From Pseudomonadota bacterium (GTDB taxonomy: Bacteria; Pseudomonadota; Gammaproteobacteria; Steroidobacterales; Steroidobacteraceae): a stretch of DNA of 50,575 nt. The stretch spans positions 1 through 50,575 of the forward strand of contig JAKARC010000017.1 of NCBI GenBank assembly GCA_021822385.1. The letters are read 5' to 3'. Under the pieces are notes generated by a model. The model had not been told where the DNA came from and made no database searches. It worked only from the letters and a program-made list of their open reading frames with translations. This document shows, in pieces, positions 42,317 to 49,927 of the stretch. Every line of letters begins with the position of its first letter. Within the stretch, counting starts at the first letter, position 1. A program made the position numbers and the translations under genes.

Positions 42317-45300
42317 ATGAACACCGTCATGAAGATCGATTCAAAGGACATTGACGCCATTCCGTTCCAGGAGGCGTCGCTAGACATCTGGGATAAGAAG
42401 TATCGGCTGACCGCCAAAGACGGTACGCCCATCGACAAGACGATGGACGACACCTACAAGCGAGTTGCCCGAGCGCTGGCCGATGTCGAACGGGAAGAGC
42501 TGCGCGAACACTGGTACGAGCGGTTCCTTTGGGCATTGCGCCGTGGCGCCATTCCAGCCGGCCGCGTGACGTCCAATGCCGGAGCGCTCGCGCACAAGCC
42601 GGCCACTTCCACCATCAACTGCACGGTCTCGGGAACAATCCGTGATTCGATGGATGACATTCTGGGCAAGGTCCATGAGGCGGGACTGACACTCAAGGCC
42701 GGATGCGGCATTGGCTACGAGCACTCGACTCTGCGACCGCGCGGCGCATATGTGTCGGGGGCGGGAGCCTATACATCCGGGCCGCTGTCATTCATGGATA
42801 TTTTCGATAAGATGTGTTTCACCGTCTCATCCGCCGGCGGTCGCCGCGGCGCGCAGATGGGAACGTTCGATGTGGGACACCCGGACGTCATGGAATTCAT
42901 TCGCGCGAAGCGCGAAAGTGGCCGGCTGCGCCAATTCAACTTGTCGCTGCTCATCACCGACGAATTCATGCAGGCCGTGCGTCGCAACGGTGATTGGAAG
43001 CTCGCGTTCCCGCTGTCACGCACGGAATATGAGGCGGAGCGCCCCGATCTCGGCGACACCTCGAAGTTCGTCTGGCGCGACTGGCCCATCCATGACGGCT
43101 ACGTCGTGAACGAAGCCGGCCAGGTTGCGTGCAAGATTTACAAGACCCTGCCGGCGCAGCGCATGTGGGATGTCATCATGACCTCCACGTATGACTTCGC
43201 CGAGCCGGGATTCATTCTCATCGACCGTGTCAATGAGATGAACAACAACTGGTGGTGCGAAAACATCCGCGCCACCAATCCGTGCGTTACCGCCGACACC
43301 CGCCTTGCCACCCAGTTCGGCATGGTGCGCATCGGCGATCTGTGCGCGGCCGGACCTAATCTGCAGACCACGGTCGACCGGCGTGCGCTCGGGGAGGGCG
43401 CTGGAGTCGCGATTCGCCCGGCCGTGCCCGCATTCATGACCGCATCATCCGCGGACGTCTTTCGTGTTCTGACCGATGACGGGTACGAGATCAAGGCCAC
43501 CGAGTGGCACGATTTCTACACCACCCGTGGCAAGATAACGCTCAAGGAGCTCAAACCCGGCGACGAGCTCCTGATCCAGTCGGGCAAGGGCCAGTTTGGC
43601 AGCTGTGGTAGCCGGGAACTGGGAGAGCTGGTCGGCACACTGACCCGCGGCGATTCCTGCGCCGACCGCGGCCTTGCCGAGCGGCTCGCCAACCACTTCA
43701 ACGGACTGATTGCCGCATCGATGACCGTGCCGTATCACCGGCGCGCACGCCCGGTTGCGGTGCGCGACCGCCAACGTCGGCTCCTGCGCATTGCCATCAT
43801 CAGACGCCACCTGGAGCAGTTCTACGGCATCGGTCCAGCCTGTAAGACGGCGGTGCCGGAACTCATCTGGCGCGGCACCGAGGCGTGCGTCAAGGGTTAT
43901 CTGCGCGGCTTGTTCCACGCGGCCGGGGCTATCGGACAGACGCCGAGTCCGGATCCGATCCGGCTTGCCGCGGGCGAGCGGTCGCTGTTGCGCGATGTGC
44001 AGATGCTGCTGGCCAATTTCGGCGTTTTCTCGCGCCTCGAGCGCTGCCCGCGGGGGCAGCCGATATCGCCACACGGCATGCGTAGTACGAACCCCGATGC
44101 CGAATTCCAGCTGGTCATAGCGGGGCTCTCGCGTACGCGATTCCTCGCCGAGATCGCTTCTCTCGATGCACCGGCGGCTGGCAAGCGGCCACGCTTGGTG
44201 CACGACAACGCTGCACAAGAGCCGCAGTCCTTCGTCAGCCGGATCGCCGCTATTCAGTATGCCGGCAGGGAAGCGGTGTTCGATACCACTCAGCATGATC
44301 ACAACACCGTCATCTTCAACGGTATCGTCACCGGGCAGTGCGGCGAGCAGCCGCTGCCGCCCTACGGAAGCTGCCTGCTCGGTTCGGTCAATCTCACTCG
44401 ATTCGTGCGCGATCCGTTTACCGATCGCGCTCGCTTCGACTGGGAAGAATATCGGCAGGTGGTCAAGATCTTTGCCCGCATGCTCGACAACGTGGTCGAG
44501 ATCAACGGGTTGCCGCTCGCGCAGCAACGCGACGAGATCCTGCGTAAACGCCGTCACGGCATGGGTTTCCTCGGTCTCGGCAGCGCTTTGGCCCTGCTGC
44601 AGATCCGCTATGGTTCGCCCGAGTCGGTGAAATTCACCGAAGACGTCGCGCGCGAAATGGCGCTCGCCGGATGGGAAGAGGCGCTCGAGCTTGCGCGGGA
44701 GAAGGGACCGGCGCCCATAATGCTCGAGGAATTCACGGTTACGCCCGAGATGCTGCGCAAGCGTCCTGAGATGGCCCGGGACGGCTGGAAACCTGGCGAC
44801 CGCCTGCCGGGCCGCATCCTGCACGCCAGGTACAGCCGCTACATGCAGCGAATCGCCAAGCTCGCACCTGATCTCGTGAGCGAACTCGCAGCCGTCGGCG
44901 CCCGCTATACCCACCACACCTCGATCGCACCCACCGGCACGATTTCCCTGTCGCTCGCGAACAATGCCTCAAACGGCATCGAACCCTCCTTCGCGCACCA
45001 CTACTTCCGCAACGTGATCCGGCCGGGGCGCAAGACCAAGGAAAAGATTGATGTTTACTCGTACGAACTGTTGGCGTATCGCGAACTGATCAACCCTCGT
45101 GCGACCCCCGGCGCAACCGCGGAGGCGGAGAAATTGCCGGAGTATTTTGCCGCCTCCGAGGACATCACGCCGAAGGAGCACGTCGACGTGCAGGCGGCAG
45201 CGCAACGATGGGTCGATTCGTCCATATCGAAGACAGCTAATGTGCCGACAGACTTCCCATATGAGCGCTTCAAGGACATTTATTTGTACGCCTACGAACA

Positions 45301-45520
45301 GGACTTGAAGGGCTGCACGACCTTCCGGTTCAATCCGGAGGCCTTCCAGGGTGTCCTCGTGAAGGAGCAGGATCTGAAGAACACGGTCTACAAGTTTACG
45401 CTCGATGATGGCACGGTCGTGGAGGCACGAGGAGATGATGAGATCGAGTACGACGGTGAGCGGCACAGCGCCGCGAACCTGTTCGATGCGCTGCGCGAAG
45501 GATACTACGGGCGCTACTGA
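42317..45520 (+). CDS. nrdJ: Class II (B12-dependent) ribonucleoside reductase with an intein
   Basis: A 1067-codon frame: 715 residues of NrdJ split by a 352-residue intein at 323-674. NrdJ reduces ribonucleotides using adenosylcobalamin to make a thiyl radical. By alignment in mind with Thermotoga NrdJ, C675 is the thiyl cysteine, and C102 (STINCTVSG) with C686 (PPYGSC) form the redox pair. KAGCGIGYEHSTLRPRG, GRRGAQMGTFDVGHPD and APTGTISL are other family motifs. The mature enzyme needs the intein removed, since the junction residue +1 is C675 itself. The C-terminal extension is a separate gene, nrdJb. ATG 42317 has no strong SD; ATG 42329 is an alternative. Confidence 0.95.
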   Translation: MNTVMKIDSKDIDAIPFQEASLDIWDKKYRLTAKDGTPIDKTMDDTYKRVARALADVEREELREHWYERFLWALRRGAIPAGRVTSNAGALAHKPATSTINCTVSGTIRDSMDDILGKVHEAGLTLKAGCGIGYEHSTLRPRGAYVSGAGAYTSGPLSFMDIFDKMCFTVSSAGGRRGAQMGTFDVGHPDVMEFIRAKRESGRLRQFNLSLLITDEFMQAVRRNGDWKLAFPLSRTEYEAERPDLGDTSKFVWRDWPIHDGYVVNEAGQVACKIYKTLPAQRMWDVIMTSTYDFAEPGFILIDRVNEMNNNWWCENIRATNPCVTADTRLATQFGMVRIGDLCAAGPNLQTTVDRRALGEGAGVAIRPAVPAFMTASSADVFRVLTDDGYEIKATEWHDFYTTRGKITLKELKPGDELLIQSGKGQFGSCGSRELGELVGTLTRGDSCADRGLAERLANHFNGLIAASMTVPYHRRARPVAVRDRQRRLLRIAIIRRHLEQFYGIGPACKTAVPELIWRGTEACVKGYLRGLFHAAGAIGQTPSPDPIRLAAGERSLLRDVQMLLANFGVFSRLERCPRGQPISPHGMRSTNPDAEFQLVIAGLSRTRFLAEIASLDAPAAGKRPRLVHDNAAQEPQSFVSRIAAIQYAGREAVFDTTQHDHNTVIFNGIVTGQCGEQPLPPYGSCLLGSVNLTRFVRDPFTDRARFDWEEYRQVVKIFARMLDNVVEINGLPLAQQRDEILRKRRHGMGFLGLGSALALLQIRYGSPESVKFTEDVAREMALAGWEEALELAREKGPAPIMLEEFTVTPEMLRKRPEMARDGWKPGDRLPGRILHARYSRYMQRIAKLAPDLVSELAAVGARYTHHTSIAPTGTISLSLANNASNGIEPSFAHHYFRNVIRPGRKTKEKIDVYSYELLAYRELINPRATPGATAEAEKLPEYFAASEDITPKEHVDVQAAAQRWVDSSISKTANVPTDFPYERFKDIYLYAYEQDLKGCTTFRFNPEAFQGVLVKEQDLKNTVYKFTLDDGTVVEARGDDEIEYDGERHSAANLFDALREGYYGRY
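43283..44338 (+). mobile_element. Intein in NrdJ, degenerate LAGLIDADG endonuclease, C-terminal Gln
   Basis: Protein residues 323-674. Block A begins CVTADTRLATQFGMVRIGDL with nucleophile C323; block B has TEWH (T395, H398); block F is VFDTTQHDHNTVIFNGIVTG and then Gln674, followed by extein Cys675. The usual C-terminal His-Asn is replaced by Gly-Gln; Gln-ending inteins are known and can splice. The middle has LAGLIDADG-like remnants: ELGELVGTLTRGDS (about 434) and YLRGLFHAAGAI (528-539), where the catalytic Asp of the normal FDADG is Ala, so the endonuclease is probably dead. The N-flank is ATNP and the C-flank CGEQPLPPYGSC. Confidence 0.93.
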
Positions 45521-45568
45521 CGCGTCGGAGGATGACGACGTGCGAACTACCGGTTCAGGAGCCGTGCA

Positions 45569-46306
45569 ATGACCATCAAGATTGACCGCAAGATCGTGAA
45601 ATATGACGTCCAGAAGCCCCAGGACACACCGCCGGTGAAGCCCCCGGCGGCTACCGCGGTCGTACCTCCCGCTGCAACGCATTCAGCAGGCCGCCCGGAG
45701 CATAGTGCGCAGATCATCCGTATGCACGAGAAGCTTGAGCGCCCCGAGGTGCTGGTCGGATCAACCTACAAGATCAAGACGCCTATCTCGGATCACGCCA
45801 TGTACGTGACTATCAACGATATCGTGCTCAACGAGGGCACTGACTCCGAGCAGCGCCGACCCTTTGAGATTTTCATCAATTCCAAGAACCTGGATCACTA
45901 CCAATGGATCGTGGCGTTGACTCGAGTCATCTCCGCGGTCTTTCGCAAAGGTGGCGACGTCACGTTCCTCGTCGATGAGCTCAAGGCGGTGTTCGACCCC
46001 CGCGGGGGCTATTGGCAGCCCGGCGGGAAGTTCATGCCCTCGATCATCGCGGAGCTTGGTTATGTCATCGAGCGGCATCTGCAGGCCATTGGACTGCTGC
46101 GCAAACCGGAACTTGACGAGCATCAGCAGAAGCTCGTCGATCAGAAGCGCGCGGAATACGAAGCGCGAGCCCGACAGACCGATGCATTCGCTAAATCTGA
46201 TTTCCCGGAAGGTGCGCAGTTATGCGCAAAATGCAGTACCGCTGCAGTGGTAATGATGGATGGTTGCATGACCTGTCTGAACTGCGGCGACTCGAAATGT
46301 ATGTAG
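45569..46306 (+). CDS. nrdJb: Ribonucleotide reductase NrdJb-like subunit
   Basis: A 245-residue protein that carries the C-terminal part separated from NrdJ, as in the NrdJa/NrdJb pair of pseudomonads. A Pro/Ala-rich head precedes the conserved domain (KIKTPISDHAMYVTINDIVLNEG, FEIFINSKNLDHYQWIVALTRVISAVFRKGGD, YWQPGGKFMPSIIAELGYVIERHL), and the tail is Cys-rich: LCAKCSTAAVVMMDGCMTCLNCGDSKC. These cysteines probably relay electrons to the NrdJ active site. The family normally ends SKCG; here the last codon is Met and the stop lies at the transposon boundary. AGGA at 45557-45560 serves ATG 45569. Confidence 0.88.
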   Translation: MTIKIDRKIVKYDVQKPQDTPPVKPPAATAVVPPAATHSAGRPEHSAQIIRMHEKLERPEVLVGSTYKIKTPISDHAMYVTINDIVLNEGTDSEQRRPFEIFINSKNLDHYQWIVALTRVISAVFRKGGDVTFLVDELKAVFDPRGGYWQPGGKFMPSIIAELGYVIERHLQAIGLLRKPELDEHQQKLVDQKRAEYEARARQTDAFAKSDFPEGAQLCAKCSTAAVVMMDGCMTCLNCGDSKCM

Positions 46307-46314
46307 TTGTCTTT

Positions 46315-46410
46315 GGGTTGATGCGCAAGCTGTTTTGTGGGTTGACGCATAAGCTGATACTTCAGCCCCATAAAGTGATATTTCCAGCCCCATAAGTTGA
46401 TACTTCATGG
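46315..46410. repeat. Direct repeats at the transposon end (transposase-binding-site candidates)
   Basis: Four related units: 46315-46332 (GGGTTGATGCGCAAGCTG), 46339-46367 (GGGTTGACGCATAAGCTG, then ATACTTCAGCC), 46368-46389 (CCATAAAGTGATATTTCCAG) and 46389-46410 (CCCATAAGTTGATACTTCAT). The shared core CATAAGnTGATACTTC recurs every 21-24 bases. Ends of Tn7-like elements contain such roughly 20-bp arrays bound by the TnsB-type transposase. Confidence 0.8.
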
Positions 46411-46422
46411 TGGCCATTCGAT

Positions 46423-46445
46423 GCGGCGAGGTCTCCCCTCGCCGC
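46423..46445. terminator. 9-bp perfect hairpin downstream of tniQ
   Basis: GCGGCGAGG, loop TCTCC, CCTCGCCGC. It lies about 53 bases beyond the tniQ stop and next to the terminal repeats. No T-tract on the minus strand, so it is only a possible terminator or insulating hairpin. Confidence 0.35.
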
Positions 46446-46497
46446 CTGTCCTTGTAAGGGTCGTTTTCCAGAGCCCGGCGGCGCGCACCAACTGGCT

Positions 46498-48897
46498 TCA
46501 ACGTTTCCGCGATACCTTCAACGCACTATTTCGTCGCGCGAAGTCGTCCAGAATCCTCAAGATCTGTGCACTCGCCTGGATCGACTGCCGTCGAATTCCG
46601 CACTCCTTGGCAATCCGAAGCGCGTTGGGTCGGCCACTCCAGTACGGCAGCGGTCGACCTGAACGTTCTAGCCTCGCAAGGTAATCTGCAACGATCTCGA
46701 GCGCTCCGAAGCGCCGTCCCGGATGCATTGCGCGCTCCTTGCGGTCGAATTCCTCAAGCAGACGTCGCATGCGAGGTATGTCGTAAAACACATCCCGACT
46801 GAACCCGCATGCCAAGGCGATCGTACGCTTCTTCGGAACGCCGCCCATGCGAGGCAGTCCTTGCCCGCCTTCGATCTGCAGCGTGCAATATGTCCGCAGC
46901 CGAGTTTCGTACGCCAAAAGATTATCGCCACGCGCAGGGCGCGCAGCCTCATCCGCTTCATACTCAGCCAGCGCGGCCATTAGTTGCGGTTCGCACGACC
47001 GCGGAATGAACCCTTGTGGACTGGCGTTATTCGACCGGGCAACGAATATGACGGGCAGGCGCCTTCGACCGATAAGCTTGATCAACAGTCGGGACGATCG
47101 ATGGTTCTCTTTTCCTAGCGCTGCCAGCGGAAGATAGGCGGACCTAAATCGCTCCGTGGACGCCACCGTGACTCGCTTGCGGCCCCTCACTACAGTCTGC
47201 ACGAGGTGACCGGCTCTGATTGCTGGAACAATGGCGGAGCAGCACAGGCCGGTCCTCTGGGCGCATTCCTTGAAGGAGCACGTCGAATCGAGTAGCGGTC
47301 TCAAGTGGCTGCCGATGATAGTGTCGATATCCTGCTTTTTCAGCAGAATGCCGGCGGGGCTGCAACCGGAACGAGCGACCGGTTTCAGCGTGCGGTTGAG
47401 GAGCGCAGCGACCACCGCAACTCGCGTCTCAACCGGCAAAGCGCTCCTGCGGACCACGGCATTCAGCGTGACGGTGCGCGGCCGGTTGCGGCTCGACGCG
47501 ACCGGCGCGACCGCGAGCAGCCGAGCTCTGAATGGCTCGACGTCATCCGCGAACCATGAGGTCGCATATCCGCGGCGCTCGGCTGCCACATAGAGTCCCT
47601 GGACCCTGAGGCATTTCAGCACACGGACGGTGAGCCCCAGCCGCTTCGCGGCTTGCCTGACATTGAGGATCTTTGTGATCTGAGTCGGGATGGGAGTGTT
47701 CTGAGCATCGACGACTGCGCGCTCGGCGCCCTCGAGATTGACAGTAATTCCGACTAATGCACCGGAACGGACCATCTTGCGTACCGTCGGAGCCCAGAGT
47801 CGATGCCGTCTTGCGAGCTCCGATCTCGACACGAATCGCGCATTCTTCAACACAGTCTTGTCGCGCAGCATCCGTGGATCGATGATGCCTTTGCCCCAGT
47901 GCTGAAGCCCGAAGGCGATGAACTCCTCGCGCAAGAACGCGACATGCTCGCACATGGCCCGCCGGTTCTTGAACAGCGTTTCGTAGAAGTTGGCGAACTG
48001 CTTGCGCATGCCCGCGGTTCTGCTGCCGGATGCAAGATTGTGCTCGCCCAGCGTGCGCAGAAAGTCGTGATATCCGTGCGGCCAGCCGCTCAGGATCTGG
48101 ACCGCCGCCGCGACGTGCTCAGTCGGGCAACCAGGAGCAGATGACCTTGCCGATGGGCTGCCCGTGGTCACCGACGGGCGCTGCGCGGCGGGCACACGCA
48201 GGCGGCAGACGTCTCTCGCGTTCGTTGAGGCGGCAACGTCGTCCAGCACGGCGATGAGATGAAGCAGTGCGGAAAACGGCACTCCCACGAGATGTTCGAG
48301 TGGCAGGCCACGAGGATTTGAGATGGAGCCGGTTCGGTCGTGGAGTCTCGCCTGCAAAAGCGTCATCAACGCGAGGACCCCGGGAGATGCCACGAGGGTC
48401 GGCGCATCGCGAAACGACCCGCCACAGCGGCAGGTCAGCAGTCCAGGCCGCTCCCATCCTATCCTCGTCCGGCAAGCCGGACAGACCGTCAGAACGACCG
48501 AGCCGTGAATCGGGCAGGCCACGGCGGCGGAGAGATCCCAGAATGCGTCGAGGTATCCGGTTTCGGACACACATTGCGGGCAGAAGGCCGGATGCTTGAG
48601 CCGTAGCGGCGCACTGCGCACAGCATCTCCCAGGGAATGGCCCAGAATCTTGAATGGTCCGCGGCTCTCCCGATCGCTGCGGTACGCCAGCGGTTGAAGT
48701 GCATCGCGCTTCATTCCCAAGACCGCGGCCAGCGCCTCGGTCGGAAATCCGGGAGCAAGGTCGGAACCGCGCGGTAACTGGGCGACTTTCCATATGTGAC
48801 GCGGGGTGTCGTATCCGTTTGCCTCACTCACGCGCAACACGAAGCCGAAAAGACTCTCCGTCGGTCGCGGTCGCGGCGTGCGGCACAGCAGCGGCAT
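46498..48897 (-). CDS. tniQ: Long TniQ/TnsD-family target-selection protein
   Basis: A 799-residue protein. The N-terminus has the TniQ signature PRPTESLFGFVLRVSEANGY, then zinc-finger pairs AFCPQCVSETGYLDAFWDLSAAVACPIHG and CPACRTRIGWERPGLLTCRCGG. The remaining 600 residues contain several helix-turn-helix-like segments (LARRHRLWAPTVRKMVRSG, NVRQAAKRLGLTVRVLKCLRVQGLYVAAERRG, ECAQRTGLCCSAIVPAIRAGHLVQTV). Simple TniQ proteins are about 400 residues; this length is TnsD-like and suggests sequence-specific target choice. It starts 9 bases after tniB. Confidence 0.88.
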   Translation of the reverse strand: MPLLCRTPRPRPTESLFGFVLRVSEANGYDTPRHIWKVAQLPRGSDLAPGFPTEALAAVLGMKRDALQPLAYRSDRESRGPFKILGHSLGDAVRSAPLRLKHPAFCPQCVSETGYLDAFWDLSAAVACPIHGSVVLTVCPACRTRIGWERPGLLTCRCGGSFRDAPTLVASPGVLALMTLLQARLHDRTGSISNPRGLPLEHLVGVPFSALLHLIAVLDDVAASTNARDVCRLRVPAAQRPSVTTGSPSARSSAPGCPTEHVAAAVQILSGWPHGYHDFLRTLGEHNLASGSRTAGMRKQFANFYETLFKNRRAMCEHVAFLREEFIAFGLQHWGKGIIDPRMLRDKTVLKNARFVSRSELARRHRLWAPTVRKMVRSGALVGITVNLEGAERAVVDAQNTPIPTQITKILNVRQAAKRLGLTVRVLKCLRVQGLYVAAERRGYATSWFADDVEPFRARLLAVAPVASSRNRPRTVTLNAVVRRSALPVETRVAVVAALLNRTLKPVARSGCSPAGILLKKQDIDTIIGSHLRPLLDSTCSFKECAQRTGLCCSAIVPAIRAGHLVQTVVRGRKRVTVASTERFRSAYLPLAALGKENHRSSRLLIKLIGRRRLPVIFVARSNNASPQGFIPRSCEPQLMAALAEYEADEAARPARGDNLLAYETRLRTYCTLQIEGGQGLPRMGGVPKKRTIALACGFSRDVFYDIPRMRRLLEEFDRKERAMHPGRRFGALEIVADYLARLERSGRPLPYWSGRPNALRIAKECGIRRQSIQASAQILRILDDFARRNSALKVSRKR

Positions 48898-48906
48898 CGT
48901 GCACCC

Positions 48907-49917
48907 TCACGCTGCGGACAGCACATCGTGAACCCGCGTTCGCGACTCCTTGTGGCGCGCCGGGCGGCCTACAATCGCTGCCGGCAGCGGAGCCCCAATC
49001 CGGGACACTGTGTTGAGCATCTCCTTCGACGGTTCTGTGGCAAAGCGGACGCTGAAAGGATCCGGCGCATCACCGTAATCATGGCTGCTGTACACCGACT
49101 GCGCGAAGGCTGCACGGAGATGCTTGAGGGTAATGATCTTACGTTTGTCATCGATGGCGTCCCAAACTAGCTGGCTGAGCAGCATCGCGAGGTATCCGAT
49201 CAGCCCTCCAGTTGCGCAGTACAGCCTGAACGTCATCTCCGCCGAGGTGAAGTCCGGAAGATCGATGTGTTCGGCGAGCGCATCGTAGAAAGCGTCCAGA
49301 ATGGCGGCAAATTCCTCACGATCTTCGGGGCTTCGCCAGTCGAACCGCTCGAAGGTCACGGGCGCGCGGAACCGTCCCCGCAGCTGTTCGTTTTGTTCGA
49401 TGGTCGCCAGACAGCCGGGTATTCCCGCTACTACCAGCGCGATCCCGGTATCATCGACAAGCACCTTCAGCCAGTCGGCAGCGTGATGCATGACTCTGTT
49501 CTGGCCTTTGTCGTAGAAGTGCTGGAACTCATCGATCATCGCCATCCGGGTGCCGCAATTGCGGATCAATGTCATGAGCCGTCCGGTACGCGCGTTTTCC
49601 GTTCCTTTGTCGAAGCGCGGATCGCCCATCTCCCGGAGCATGATCTCGGCCATGGATTTGACGGTGGGCTTCGATGGCGTCTTCACCCGGAGAATCGGCA
49701 CTTCAAGTCCTTCGGCGCTGCGTACCGTGGGGTAGCCTGTCGCGAACTGCCCCAAGACACTGGTCTTGCCCGTACGCGATGGTCCAACGATGGCGAGACA
49801 CGCCGGAGTGCCGTGCGCTTGGGCATTGCGGTAACACTGACCGATGCGCCGCAGCGCGCCCTGAAACGCTGCATGCGGGACCAGAATTTGATCGACCAAG
49901 TTTCGCGGCATAACCAT
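48907..49917 (-). CDS. tniB: TniB/TnsC-like AAA+ ATPase
   Basis: A 336-residue transposition regulator ATPase. Walker A is AIVGPSRTGKTSVLGQF, Walker B MAMIDEFQHFYDKG; sensor and arginine-finger regions read LVVAGIPGC and LRGRFRAPVTFERF. TnsC-type proteins polymerise on target DNA with ATP and connect TniQ to the transposase. ATG 49917 was chosen because TAGGAG lies 7-8 bases upstream, overlapping the stop of the transposase gene; the frame continues open upstream to 50154 inside that gene, but without conservation. Confidence 0.93.
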   Translation of the reverse strand: MVMPRNLVDQILVPHAAFQGALRRIGQCYRNAQAHGTPACLAIVGPSRTGKTSVLGQFATGYPTVRSAEGLEVPILRVKTPSKPTVKSMAEIMLREMGDPRFDKGTENARTGRLMTLIRNCGTRMAMIDEFQHFYDKGQNRVMHHAADWLKVLVDDTGIALVVAGIPGCLATIEQNEQLRGRFRAPVTFERFDWRSPEDREEFAAILDAFYDALAEHIDLPDFTSAEMTFRLYCATGGLIGYLAMLLSQLVWDAIDDKRKIITLKHLRAAFAQSVYSSHDYGDAPDPFSVRFATEPSKEMLNTVSRIGAPLPAAIVGRPARHKESRTRVHDVLSAA

Positions 49918-49927
49918 CGGATTACTC

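Noticed and set aside
43445..44917. 490-codon minus-strand frame across the NrdJ intein
   Set aside because: Antisense of coding DNA with composition bias; the plus-strand frame has catalytic and splicing motifs.
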